This document shows, piece by piece, positions 7,090-13,702 of a DNA stretch of 14,262 nucleotides. Made by a program: the position numbers and the translations under genes. Each line of letters begins with the position of its first letter. Within the stretch, counting starts at the first letter, position 1. This stretch comes from Oscillibacter sp. CAG:241. GTDB lineage: Bacteria; Bacillota; Clostridia; Oscillospirales; Oscillospiraceae. A model generated the notes under the pieces. That model was not told where the DNA came from and did no database searches. It saw only the letters and a program-made list of their open reading frames with translations. Where the stretch lies: contig FR884100.1 of assembly GCA_000435975.1 (NCBI GenBank), positions 1 to 14,262 on the forward strand, given 5' to 3'.

Positions 7090-7102
7090 GCACCGGGGGT
7101 AT
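7074..7102. terminator. Hairpin terminator candidate of the rarA operon
   Basis: ATACCCCCGGTGC (7074-7086) pairs perfectly with 7090-7102 around a 3-base loop, just beyond the stop codon of the Dabb-family gene (7107-7105). The tail on the minus strand (ATTCTACC) is poor in T, so strength is uncertain. Its left arm is one copy of the 14-bp direct repeat. Confidence 0.6.
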
Positions 7103-7104
7103 TC

Positions 7105-7392
7105 TTATGGCTCGTAGTCGAAAATGGCCTTCTTTTCCAGCAGGGGGCCGAAGCGATCCTTCCACCGGTGGTGCATGGCGGAGGCGTCATAGGCTGTCAG
7201 GGCCGCCGGGTCCATGTCCAGCCGGATCAGCACATGGTACCGGTTGTCCCGGTCCACGCAGCCGGGAAGGACCTCTGCGCCCCGGACGCCGGGAATGTCC
7301 CCGGCGGCGGAGAAAATCTCCCGGATCTGCGGCAGATAGGCCCGCCAGTCCCCGGCCTCGGGCCGGAATTTCGCCAGAATACAGTGCTTCAC
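7105..7392 (-). CDS. Dabb-family (stress-responsive alpha/beta barrel) protein
   Basis: This 95-residue protein has the size and pattern of the Dabb (dimeric alpha-beta barrel, stress-responsive) family. It opens with MKHCILAKFRPEAG, passes through a helical part (YLPQIREIFSAAGDIPGVRG) to DRDNRYHVLIRLDMDPAALTAY, and closes with HHRWKDRFGPLLEKKAIFDYEP. Family members form ferredoxin-like dimers and are mostly uncharacterised. The start is GTG, 7 bases after GAGGAGG (7406-7400). That binding site overlaps the stop codon of the preceding 33-residue gene, which suggests coupled translation. It is the last gene of the rarA run. No membrane or export signal is present. The family call is by pattern and the enzymatic role, if any, is unknown. 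Confidence 0.75.
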   Translation of the reverse strand: MKHCILAKFRPEAGDWRAYLPQIREIFSAAGDIPGVRGAEVLPGCVDRDNRYHVLIRLDMDPAALTAYDASAMHHRWKDRFGPLLEKKAIFDYEP

Positions 7393-7404
7393 AGCCGCCC
7401 CTCC

Positions 7405-7506
7405 TCACAGGCCGACATACGGAATAATCAGGCCCAGGAGCATAACGATGGCCATCAGCAGGGCCACGCCCATGGCCACATACTGGGTCCATTTGCGGTT
7501 TTTCAT
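7405..7506 (-). CDS. 33-residue single-pass membrane peptide, DUF4044-like
   Basis: The peptide has a short basic head, MKNRKWTQYV, and then one long hydrophobic helix (AMGVALLMAIVMLLGLIIPY, residues 11-30). It resembles the tiny DUF4044-type membrane proteins of Firmicutes, but the match is by size and layout only. AAGGAGG (7520-7514) lies 7 bases before the ATG. The ATG overlaps the TGA of the upstream DUF951 gene as ATGA, a typical sign of coupled translation, so it is very probably expressed. The downstream Dabb gene begins 12 bases after its stop. Its partner and role are unknown. Confidence 0.72.
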   Translation of the reverse strand: MKNRKWTQYVAMGVALLMAIVMLLGLIIPYVGL

Positions 7507-7694
7507 TGGGTTTCCTCCTTCGGTATCACACGCTTGATGCTCTTTTCCACCTTTCGCCGGGGGGCCAGCACCTCGTGGCCGCATCCGGCGCACCGCAGGC
7601 GGATGTCCATCCCCACCCGCAGCACCTCCCACCGGCGGCTGCCGCAGGGGTGTTCCTTTTTCAGCTCGACCACATCGTGGAGCTTCAGGTCCAT
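7503..7694 (-). CDS. DUF951 domain-containing protein
   Basis: This 63-residue protein matches the DUF951 family of Firmicutes. It begins MDLKLHDVVELKKEHPCGSR, continues WEVLRVGMDIRLRCAGCGHE, and ends in a basic stretch (APRRKVEKSIKRVI). The CxxC (residues 35-38), the earlier cysteine at 17 and nearby histidines could bind zinc, and the basic tail could touch nucleic acid. Both are inferences. The family has no settled function. It starts 20 bases after the rarA stop with only a weak binding site (GGAAAGG, about 11 bases away), so it probably depends on readthrough from rarA translation. Its stop overlaps the start of the next gene. Confidence 0.87.
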   Translation of the reverse strand: MDLKLHDVVELKKEHPCGSRRWEVLRVGMDIRLRCAGCGHEVLAPRRKVEKSIKRVIPKEETQ

Positions 7695-7714
7695 GGGATC
7701 GCCCGCCTTTCCGG

Positions 7715-8974
7715 TCAATTTTTCTTGATATCCTCCCAGTACCGCCGGGCGGCCTGCTCGGTCTTGTTGTCGCCGTATTCGTAATAGGTCACGTCCCCCA
7801 GGGCCTCCGGCAGGTACCGCTGGGCCACATAGTGGTGGGGGTAATCGTGGGGGTATTTGTAGGCCGGGGCCTTGCCGCTGCCGGTGCTGTCGGCGTGGAC
7901 GTTCTGCAGGTGCCGGGGCACCTGGCCCACCTTCCCCTTCTGGATATCGCGCATAGCGGCGTTGATGGCATTGTAGGCGGAGTTGGACTTGGGCGCCGTG
8001 GCCAGGAGAACGGCGGCCTCCGCCAGGGGCAGCCGCCCCTCCGGCAGACCCAGCTCCCGGGCCGCGTCCACGCAGGCCTTGGTGATGGCCATGGCCTGGG
8101 GATAGGCCAGCCCCACATCCTCGGCGGCCATGACCAGCAGCCGCCGGCAGGGGGACAGCAGGTCCCCGGCCTCCAGCAGGCGGCCCAGGTAATACACCGC
8201 CGCGTCGGGGTCGGAGCCCCGGACGGACTTTTGCAGGGCGGACAGCAGATCGTAGTGCTCGTCCCCCTCCCGGTCGTAGCGCATGGCGCTGCGTTGGGCC
8301 GCCTGCTGGGCGTCCTGGGCGGTGATGCGCAGGCCGCCGTCCACAGGCCGGGCGGCCTGGTCCAGCAGCTCCACGGCGTTGACGGCCTTGCGCACGTCGC
8401 CGCCGCACCCGGCGGCAATGAGGCCCGGCACCTCCGGCTCCCAGGTCAGGGGCAGGGGGCTGCGGCGGCGGACGATGTCCAGGGCCCGCTCCACGGCGGG
8501 CAGCGTCTCCTCCGCCGTCAGGGCCTTGAACTCAAACACCGTGCTGCGGGACAGCAGGGCGTTGTATACATAGAAATACGGGTTCTCCGTGGTGGAGGCG
8601 ATCAGGGTGATCTTGCCGTTTTCCATGAACTCCAGCAGGCTCTGCTGCTGCTTTTTGTTGAAATACTGGATCTCGTCCAGGTACAGCAGCACCCCGTTGG
8701 GGGCCAGCATGGTGTCCACATCGGCGATGATGGCCTTCACATCCTGCAAAGACGCGGTGGTGGCGTTCAGGTGGTACAGGGCCTTCTCCGTGCGCTTGGC
8801 GATGATGGAGGCGATGGTGGTCTTGCCGGTGCCGGAGGGCCCGTAAAAGATCATGTTGGCGGAGGTCCCGCCCTCGATGAGACGGCGCAGCAGGGCGCCG
8901 GGGCCCAGCAGGTGTTTCTGGCCTGCCACCTGCTCCAGGGTCTGGGGGCGTATTTCGTCTGCCAATGGCCGCAT
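7715..8974 (-). CDS. rarA: Replication-associated recombination protein A (RarA/MgsA), AAA+ ATPase
   Basis: This 419-residue cytosolic AAA+ ATPase belongs to the RarA/MgsA/WRNIP1 family, which acts at stalled replication forks and is related to clamp-loader subunits. Visible features are the opening PLADEIRPQTLEQVAGQKHL, Walker A GPSGTGKT (45-52, Lys51), Walker B LLYLDEIQ (96-103, Asp100-Glu101), the sensor stretch STTENPYF, and the C-terminal tetramerisation part with GSDPDAAVYYLGRLLEAGD and PKSNSAYNAI. Length is normal for the family. I start at the ATG at 8974, 7 bases after AAGGAGG, because a longer frame to 9070 would run through the promoter. It heads a minus-strand run with DUF951, a membrane peptide and a Dabb protein, and is divergent from nth. 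Confidence 0.94.
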   Translation of the reverse strand: MRPLADEIRPQTLEQVAGQKHLLGPGALLRRLIEGGTSANMIFYGPSGTGKTTIASIIAKRTEKALYHLNATTASLQDVKAIIADVDTMLAPNGVLLYLDEIQYFNKKQQQSLLEFMENGKITLIASTTENPYFYVYNALLSRSTVFEFKALTAEETLPAVERALDIVRRRSPLPLTWEPEVPGLIAAGCGGDVRKAVNAVELLDQAARPVDGGLRITAQDAQQAAQRSAMRYDREGDEHYDLLSALQKSVRGSDPDAAVYYLGRLLEAGDLLSPCRRLLVMAAEDVGLAYPQAMAITKACVDAARELGLPEGRLPLAEAAVLLATAPKSNSAYNAINAAMRDIQKGKVGQVPRHLQNVHADSTGSGKAPAYKYPHDYPHHYVAQRYLPEALGDVTYYEYGDNKTEQAARRYWEDIKKN

Positions 8975-9005
8975 AGCGGCACCTCCTTCCGGGAAAATCA
9001 CAGCT

Positions 9006-9014
9006 ATTATACCA
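9006..9014 (-). promoter_or_regulatory. Extended -10 promoter of the rarA operon
   Basis: Read on the minus strand, TGGTATAAT (9014-9006) is a consensus extended -10. The -35 at 17-base spacing (GTGCAA) is poor. The promoter is back to back with that of nth in a 116-base gap. Confidence 0.68.
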
Positions 9015-9042
9015 CATCCTGCCGCCCTTTGCACCCCCCGAT

Positions 9043-9071
9043 TTGCATTTTTCCCGGCGGTCTGATACAAT
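9043..9071 (+). promoter_or_regulatory. Promoter of nth
   Basis: -35 TTGCAT (9043-9048), a 17-base spacer ending in TGA, and -10 TACAAT (9066-9071) give a good extended -10 promoter about 20 bases before the ATG. The leader would be very short, about a dozen bases, yet still contains GAGGTG. Confidence 0.65.
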
Positions 9072-9090
9072 GAAGGCGAGGTGATGCCAT

Positions 9091-9735
9091 ATGAAGTCTC
9101 CCCAGGAGGTGAGCGCCATCATTGGGCGGCTGAAGGAGCTGTATCCCGACGCGGCGTGCTCCCTGGATTACGATAGGGACTACGAGCTGCTGTTTTCCGT
9201 GCGGCTGGCAGCCCAGTGCACCGATGCCCGGGTAAATCAGGTGACCCCGGCGCTGTTTGCCCGGTTCCCCACGCTGGAGGCCTTCGCCGCCGCCAGCCAG
9301 GAGGAGGTGGGCGAATACGTCCGCTCCTGCGGCTTCTGGCGGGCCAAGGCCCGGGACATCGTAGCGGCGGCAAAAATGCTGCTGTCGGACTACGGCGGGC
9401 GGGTGCCGGACAACATGACGGACCTGCTGCGGCTGCCGGGTGTGGGCCGCAAAACCGCCAACCTGATTTTAGGCGACGTATACGGTCAGGCGGGCTACGT
9501 CTGCGACACCCACTGCATCCGCATCACCGGGCGGCTGGGCCTTACCGACGGCAGCCGGGACCCGGTGCAGGTGGAGCAGCAGCTGCGCCGGTGCATCCCG
9601 CCGGAGGAGTCCAGCGATTTCTGCCACCGGATGGTGCTTCACGGCCGGGCCGTGTGCATGGCCCGAAGGCCCAACTGCGGCGGCTGCGCCCTGCGGGACC
9701 TGTGCGATTTTGGGAAGGCGCAGGAGACTGTATAA
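9091..9735 (+). CDS. nth: Endonuclease III (DNA glycosylase / AP lyase)
   Basis: This 214-residue enzyme is a full-length endonuclease III of base-excision repair. It removes oxidised pyrimidines and cleaves at abasic sites. The helix-hairpin-helix LPGVGRKTA spans residues 115-123 with the lyase lysine at 121. The catalytic aspartate is Asp139 in CDTHCIRI, where many homologues have DTHV, so the Cys at 142 is a mild variant. The C-terminal iron-sulfur motif is intact: Cys189, Cys196, Cys199 and Cys205 (C-x6-C-x2-C-x5-C). The ATG follows GAGGTG (9078-9083) by 7 bases. It is divergent from rarA and ends at a strong terminator shared with the second AtoE gene. Confidence 0.95.
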   Translation: MKSPQEVSAIIGRLKELYPDAACSLDYDRDYELLFSVRLAAQCTDARVNQVTPALFARFPTLEAFAAASQEEVGEYVRSCGFWRAKARDIVAAAKMLLSDYGGRVPDNMTDLLRLPGVGRKTANLILGDVYGQAGYVCDTHCIRITGRLGLTDGSRDPVQVEQQLRRCIPPEESSDFCHRMVLHGRAVCMARRPNCGGCALRDLCDFGKAQETV

Positions 9736-9745
9736 ATACAGGCTG

Positions 9746-9779
9746 AAAAAATTGGCTGCCCGAAGGCAGCCAATTTTTT
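9746..9779. terminator. Bidirectional intrinsic terminator
   Basis: TTGGCTGCC (9752-9760) and GGCAGCCAA (9765-9773) enclose a CGAA loop, and flanking A6 (9746-9751) and T6 (9774-9779) complete a perfect 15-bp stem. It serves the convergent nth and AtoE genes. Confidence 0.92.
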
Positions 9780-9789
9780 ATGCAAGCGC

Positions 9790-11133
9790 TTAGAACCACG
9801 CGGCCCAGGCCAGGAAGCCCAGGCAGGCCACCACGCCCACAAACAGGGTGACGATGACCAGATAGCCCATGATGTCCCGGGCGGACAGCTTGGCGATGCC
9901 CAGAGCAGGCAGGGCCCAGAAGGGCTGGATCATGTTGGTCCACTGGTCGCCCCAGGCAATGGCCATGGCGGTGCGGCCATTCTCGATGCCCATAGCCGCG
10001 CCGGCAGGCATCATGATGGGGCCCTGCACGGCCCACTGGCCGCCGCCGGAGGGAACGAAGAAGTTCACCACACCGGCTGCCAGGAAGGACAGCATGGGGA
10101 AGGTGACGTTGTTGGAGACGCTCACGAAGAACTGGGAGATGACACCCGCCAGAGACACGCCCTGGTCGTTGGCTGCCACCATCATGCCCATGATACCGGC
10201 ATAGAAGGGGAACTGCAGCAGCACGCCTGCTGCGCCGCCGGCGGCATCGGAGATGGCATCCACATAGCGGCGCAGGTCGCCGTGGAGCAGAATACCCAGG
10301 AACAGGAAGATCATGTTCACGATGTTCAGGCCCAGGGTAAAGCCGTTCTGCACAAAGTAATAGATGATGTACACGAAGCCGCCCACCAGGGTGATGGCCC
10401 ACAGGAGCTTGGAGTGCTCCAGCTTATCGGCAGGGGTCCTGACCTCATAGGTGCGCTCGGCCTCATCCTCCAGCAGGGTGGGGTCGATGCACACGGTGTG
10501 GGCCTTATCGGGATGCATGGCGTAGTTCACAAGGGGCATGACAAACAGAATGACGCCCACCATGATCAGGTTCATGGGGTGGAACACCGTGTCGGTGATG
10601 GGGGCCTGATACAGGACCTCGCCGAACTTCTTGCCCGCCACCAGGTCCAGGGGGATGGAACCGGACAGACCTGCGTGCCAGATGACGAAGCCGGAGTAGG
10701 CGGAGGCGATCAGCAGGGGATAGTCCACGGTGGGCACCCGGCGCACCACTTCCTTGGCCAGCAGCGTGCCGGCGATCAGGCCGAAGCCCCAGTTCAGCCA
10801 GCAGCAGATGGTGGAAATGAAGGTGGTGACCACGATGGCCTGCATGTTGTTGTGGCACAAGCCGGCGGCGGCCCGCAGGGCCTTTTTGCAGGGCTTGGCA
10901 GCCGCCATGGCGGAGCCGAATACCAGCACCAGGGCCATCTGCATGGAGAAGCTCAGCAGGCCCCAGAAGCCCTTGGAGTCGCCCCAGGCGTTGAGCACCT
11001 GCAGGGGGCCCATCTTAGTGGCGCACATGGAGCCGATGAAAACGATGATGCTCAGGATGATGGCAAACAGGAACGCATCCGGCAGCCACCGGTTGACCAC
11101 GCGAACGCAGCCGTTGGTGAATTTCTTGAACAC
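9790..11133 (-). CDS. atoE: Short-chain fatty acid transporter, AtoE family (copy 2)
   Basis: This 447-residue membrane protein is a close paralogue of the one at 407-1786 and carries the same AtoE-family signatures (NNMQAIVVTTFISTICCWLN, SGGGQWAVQGP and an AWGDQWTNMIQPFWALPALG segment). Differences cluster after the IPLDL segment, in the loop before LGLNIVN (about five residues shorter here) and in the last helix. That pattern suggests a shared mechanism with a possibly shifted substrate preference or expression. The start is GTG with AAAGGAG upstream, identical in layout to copy 1. A 36-base run near the 5' end (11077-11112) is identical to 428-463, including synonymous positions. It lies convergent with nth, behind its own promoter. 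The exact acid transported is unknown. Confidence 0.88.
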   Translation of the reverse strand: MFKKFTNGCVRVVNRWLPDAFLFAIILSIIVFIGSMCATKMGPLQVLNAWGDSKGFWGLLSFSMQMALVLVFGSAMAAAKPCKKALRAAAGLCHNNMQAIVVTTFISTICCWLNWGFGLIAGTLLAKEVVRRVPTVDYPLLIASAYSGFVIWHAGLSGSIPLDLVAGKKFGEVLYQAPITDTVFHPMNLIMVGVILFVMPLVNYAMHPDKAHTVCIDPTLLEDEAERTYEVRTPADKLEHSKLLWAITLVGGFVYIIYYFVQNGFTLGLNIVNMIFLFLGILLHGDLRRYVDAISDAAGGAAGVLLQFPFYAGIMGMMVAANDQGVSLAGVISQFFVSVSNNVTFPMLSFLAAGVVNFFVPSGGGQWAVQGPIMMPAGAAMGIENGRTAMAIAWGDQWTNMIQPFWALPALGIAKLSARDIMGYLVIVTLFVGVVACLGFLAWAAWF

Positions 11134-11168
11134 AGACTCACTCTCCTTTATTTTGTCCGGAAGGGGTG

Positions 11169-11212
11169 TCCCGCCTCCGCAATTCTGTCCCGGTCTCTGT
11201 GCGGAGCAGGGA
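11169..11212 (-). promoter_or_regulatory. Leader hairpin of the second AtoE gene
   Basis: In the leader RNA, CTCCGCA (11206-11200) pairs with TGCGGAG (11181-11175). TCCC (11212-11209) and GGGA (11172-11169) extend the stem across a 2x2 internal loop, around an 18-base apical loop. No T-run follows, so it is not a terminator. It lies more than 20 bases before the ribosome binding site. Copy 1 has a shorter leader without a matching stem. Confidence 0.4.
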
Positions 11213-11225
11213 CGTCTCTGGTTCT

Positions 11226-11301
11226 ATTGTATAATAGGAGCGGCCTGTTTACAATTAATGTTTCGCCGAATTATTAACAATCATTTTGTAAAAGTATCAC
11301 A
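11226..11301 (-). promoter_or_regulatory. Promoter and conserved upstream block of the second AtoE gene
   Basis: On the minus strand, -35 TTGTAA (11254-11249), a 17-base spacer and -10 TACAAT (11231-11226) repeat the geometry seen in front of copy 1. Upstream to 11301 the sequence aligns with 273-326: TGTGATAC, ACAAAATG, GTTAA, TTCGGCG and AATTGTAAAC occur in the same order. The leader is about 85 bases, longer than in copy 1. Confidence 0.7.
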
Positions 11302-11443
11302 ATTTTTCCATTTTCGGCGGTTTGTTCCATTAATATACCGTTAAAAATTCAATAATCGTATAAAGTCGAATTAACAGCCCGCCGGAATATTTCTGGCAGT
11401 CTGAAGGGGTGCTCTTTTCCATATGCTTTTTACCGGTCAAACC
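11302..11443. other. AT-rich intergenic region, no gene seen
   Basis: This is the distal part of the 379-base gap between the divergent AtoE and hydrolase genes. It is AT-rich and I see no gene, clear hairpin or terminator in it. It separates the conserved AtoE promoter block from the hydrolase promoter. Confidence 0.5.
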
Positions 11444-11472
11444 TTGTTATGCGGTAGGATTTCTGGTATAAT
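11444..11472 (+). promoter_or_regulatory. Promoter of the hydrolase-acyltransferase operon
   Basis: -35 TTGTTA (11444-11449), a 17-base spacer and the extended -10 TGGTATAAT (11464-11472) lie about 40 bases before the ATG. Confidence 0.72.
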
Positions 11473-11512
11473 AAAATGATTCAGAACATTTTCAGGAAAG
11501 GAACGACATTGC

Positions 11513-13684
11513 ATGGAGCTGCACGCAAAGCTGGTTCGTTCTCAGCTATCATTTTTCAAGCCCTTCGTGGCCGGTCTGTCCCTGGAGGTCACCCGAAAGG
11601 GGCAGGACAAGCTGGGGGAGCTGATGACCGCCCTGCACCGGCGGGAGGTGCTGGTGCGGGACCACGACTTCGGCGCTTTTCAGGGGGCGTGGGTCATGCC
11701 CAAGGATCAGCGCCGCAGCGGCGTGATCCTGTATCTCCACGGCGGCGGCTATACCTGCGGCAGCCTGGAATATGCCAAGGGCTTTGCAGCCACCCTGGCC
11801 TCGGAATGCGGTGTACGGGTGTTCTGCCCGGCATACCGTCTGGCCCCGGAGCATCCGTATCCCGCGGCCCTGGACGATGCGCTGGAGAGCTATCAATACC
11901 TGCTGAAAAAGGGCTATGAGCCCCGGCAGATCCTGCTGGCGGGGGAGTCCGCCGGAGGCGGGCTCATTTACTGTCTGTGTCTGCGGCTCAAGCAGCTGGG
12001 CATGGCCCTGCCCTGCGGGCTTGTGGGCATCTCTCCCTGGACAGACCTGACCGGGTCCGGGGACTCCTATCGGGACAACCGGGAGAAGGACCCCTCCATG
12101 ACTCCGGAGCTGCTGCAATTTTACGCCAAGTGCTATACGCAGGACCCCACGGACCCTCTGTGCTCGCCGCTGTTCGGCGACCTGACGGGGCTGCCGCCGT
12201 CTCTGCTGTTTGTGGGCGGGGACGAGGTGATGCTGGACGACACCCGTGCCCTGCATAACCGGCTTCTGTCCGCCGGATGCCGCAGCAAGCTGCACATTGC
12301 CCCGGAGCGGTGGCACGCCTATGTGCTGTACTGCCTCAATGAGAACATGGCTCAGGACTTCGAGGACATCAACCACTTCCTGGACCGGACCCTGTCCCCG
12401 GCCCGGAGCCTGCGGTGGATGCGGCTGGACAACGCCGCCAAGATCTATCCTGCCGCCAAGCGCCGGAACTGGAACAACTTCTTTCGCCTGTCCGTCACCC
12501 TGACCGAGCCCATCGACACAGCGGTGCTGCGGGCGGCGCTGGACGTGACGGTGCGGCGGTTCCCCTCCATTGCCGTGCGGCTGCGGCGGGGGGCATTCTG
12601 GTATTATCTGGAGGAAATTCCCAAGGCGCCGGACATCCAGCCGGAGAAAAGCTGCCCCCTGGCCCATGTGCCCTTCGGCCAGGTGCGCCAGTGCGCCTTC
12701 CGGGTGCTGGTGTACCATGACCGGATGGCGGTGGAGTTTTTCCACGCCGTCACCGACGGCACCGGCGGGCTGATTTTTCTGAAAACCTTGACGGCGGAGT
12801 ATCTGTGCCAGAAATACGGCATCAGCATCCCGGCGGAAAAGGGTGTGCTGGGCCGCCTGGAGGAGCCCAGTCCGCAGGAGCTGGAGGACAGCTTCCTGCG
12901 CTATGCCGGGGACGTTACCGCCAGCCGGGCGGAGAACACCGCCTATCACCTCAGCGGCACGCCGGAAAAGGACGGATATAAAAACCTCATCACCATGATG
13001 GTGCCGGTGGACCGGGTCCGCGCCTGTGCCAGGCAGCACGGCGTATCCGTTACGGAGCTGCTGGGCGCGGCCATGATGCAGGCCATTGCCGACCTGCAGG
13101 CGGAGAAGGTACCCCGGCGCAGCCGGCGCAAGCCTGTGAAGGTGCTGCTGCCGGTGAACCTGCGGAACCTGTTCCCCAGCCGCAGTCTGCGGAACTTTGC
13201 CTCGTATATCACCCCGGAGATCGATCCCCGCACCGGGGACTATACCTTCTCCGAGATCTGCGCCGCCGTCCACCATCGGATGGGACTGGAGAACAACACC
13301 CACACCCTGCGGGCCAAATTCGCCGCCAATGTGGCCAGCGAAAAGTCCCCGGTGCTGAAGGTGATGCCCCTGTTCATCAAAAACATTGCCATGAAGGCGG
13401 TGTTTAACGCCGTGGGCGAGCGCAAATCCTGTCTGTGCCTGTCCAATCTGGGGGCGGTGGAGCTGCCGGAGGTCATGGCCCCCTATGTCCGGCGGGCGGA
13501 CTTCATCATCGGCGTCCAGGCTGCCGCGCCTCACGACTGCGGCGTGGTGTCCTGGAACGGCACCATGTATATCAACTGTATCCGCAGCATCCAGGAGCCG
13601 GAGCTGGAGCTGCATTTTTACCGGGTCCTGCACCGGCTGGGTCTGCCTGTGAAGGTGGAGAGCAACCAGCGGGGCCGGGGATAA
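11513..13684 (+). CDS. Fused HSL-type alpha/beta hydrolase and condensation-fold acyltransferase
   Basis: This 723-residue protein has two enzyme-like halves. Residues 1 to about 300 form an HSL-family alpha/beta hydrolase with the oxyanion motif HGGG (76-79), nucleophile motif GESAGG with Ser146, and likely Asp237 (GGDEVMLDD) and His268 (ERWHAY) completing the triad at family-like spacing. Residues from about 305 to the end (from RWMRLDNAAKIYPAAK) resemble condensation-fold alcohol or PapA-like acyltransferases, with HxxxDG as HAVTDG (His411, Asp415) and a later SNLG motif (644-647). No signal peptide is seen, so both halves are probably cytosolic. The ATG follows AGGAAAGGA by about 10 bases. 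A zinc-ribbon membrane protein gene begins 18 bases downstream. Acyl transfer coupled to deacylation is inference and the substrate is unknown. Confidence 0.82.
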   Translation: MELHAKLVRSQLSFFKPFVAGLSLEVTRKGQDKLGELMTALHRREVLVRDHDFGAFQGAWVMPKDQRRSGVILYLHGGGYTCGSLEYAKGFAATLASECGVRVFCPAYRLAPEHPYPAALDDALESYQYLLKKGYEPRQILLAGESAGGGLIYCLCLRLKQLGMALPCGLVGISPWTDLTGSGDSYRDNREKDPSMTPELLQFYAKCYTQDPTDPLCSPLFGDLTGLPPSLLFVGGDEVMLDDTRALHNRLLSAGCRSKLHIAPERWHAYVLYCLNENMAQDFEDINHFLDRTLSPARSLRWMRLDNAAKIYPAAKRRNWNNFFRLSVTLTEPIDTAVLRAALDVTVRRFPSIAVRLRRGAFWYYLEEIPKAPDIQPEKSCPLAHVPFGQVRQCAFRVLVYHDRMAVEFFHAVTDGTGGLIFLKTLTAEYLCQKYGISIPAEKGVLGRLEEPSPQELEDSFLRYAGDVTASRAENTAYHLSGTPEKDGYKNLITMMVPVDRVRACARQHGVSVTELLGAAMMQAIADLQAEKVPRRSRRKPVKVLLPVNLRNLFPSRSLRNFASYITPEIDPRTGDYTFSEICAAVHHRMGLENNTHTLRAKFAANVASEKSPVLKVMPLFIKNIAMKAVFNAVGERKSCLCLSNLGAVELPEVMAPYVRRADFIIGVQAAAPHDCGVVSWNGTMYINCIRSIQEPELELHFYRVLHRLGLPVKVESNQRGRG

Positions 13685-13702
13685 GGGAAAGGAGCGTTAT
13701 CC

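Noticed and set aside
6815..7104. Short open frames in the gap after the TVP38-family gene
   Set aside because: They overlap hairpins and the direct repeats, have no good ribosome binding site, and encode arginine-rich low-complexity peptides.
8975..9070. A longer rarA start at 9070
   Set aside because: The extension would be translated from DNA holding the extended -10 promoter and lacks the family's N-terminal pattern. AAGGAGG lies 7 bases before the ATG at 8974.
7832..9073. A 413-residue plus-strand open frame opposite rarA
   Set aside because: It is a low-complexity G, V, H and Q shadow of an intact AAA+ ATPase with Walker A and B motifs.
11549..13633. A 694-residue minus-strand open frame opposite the hydrolase-acyltransferase gene
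   Set aside because: Its composition is that of an antisense shadow, it has no ribosome binding site, and the plus strand carries clear catalytic motifs.
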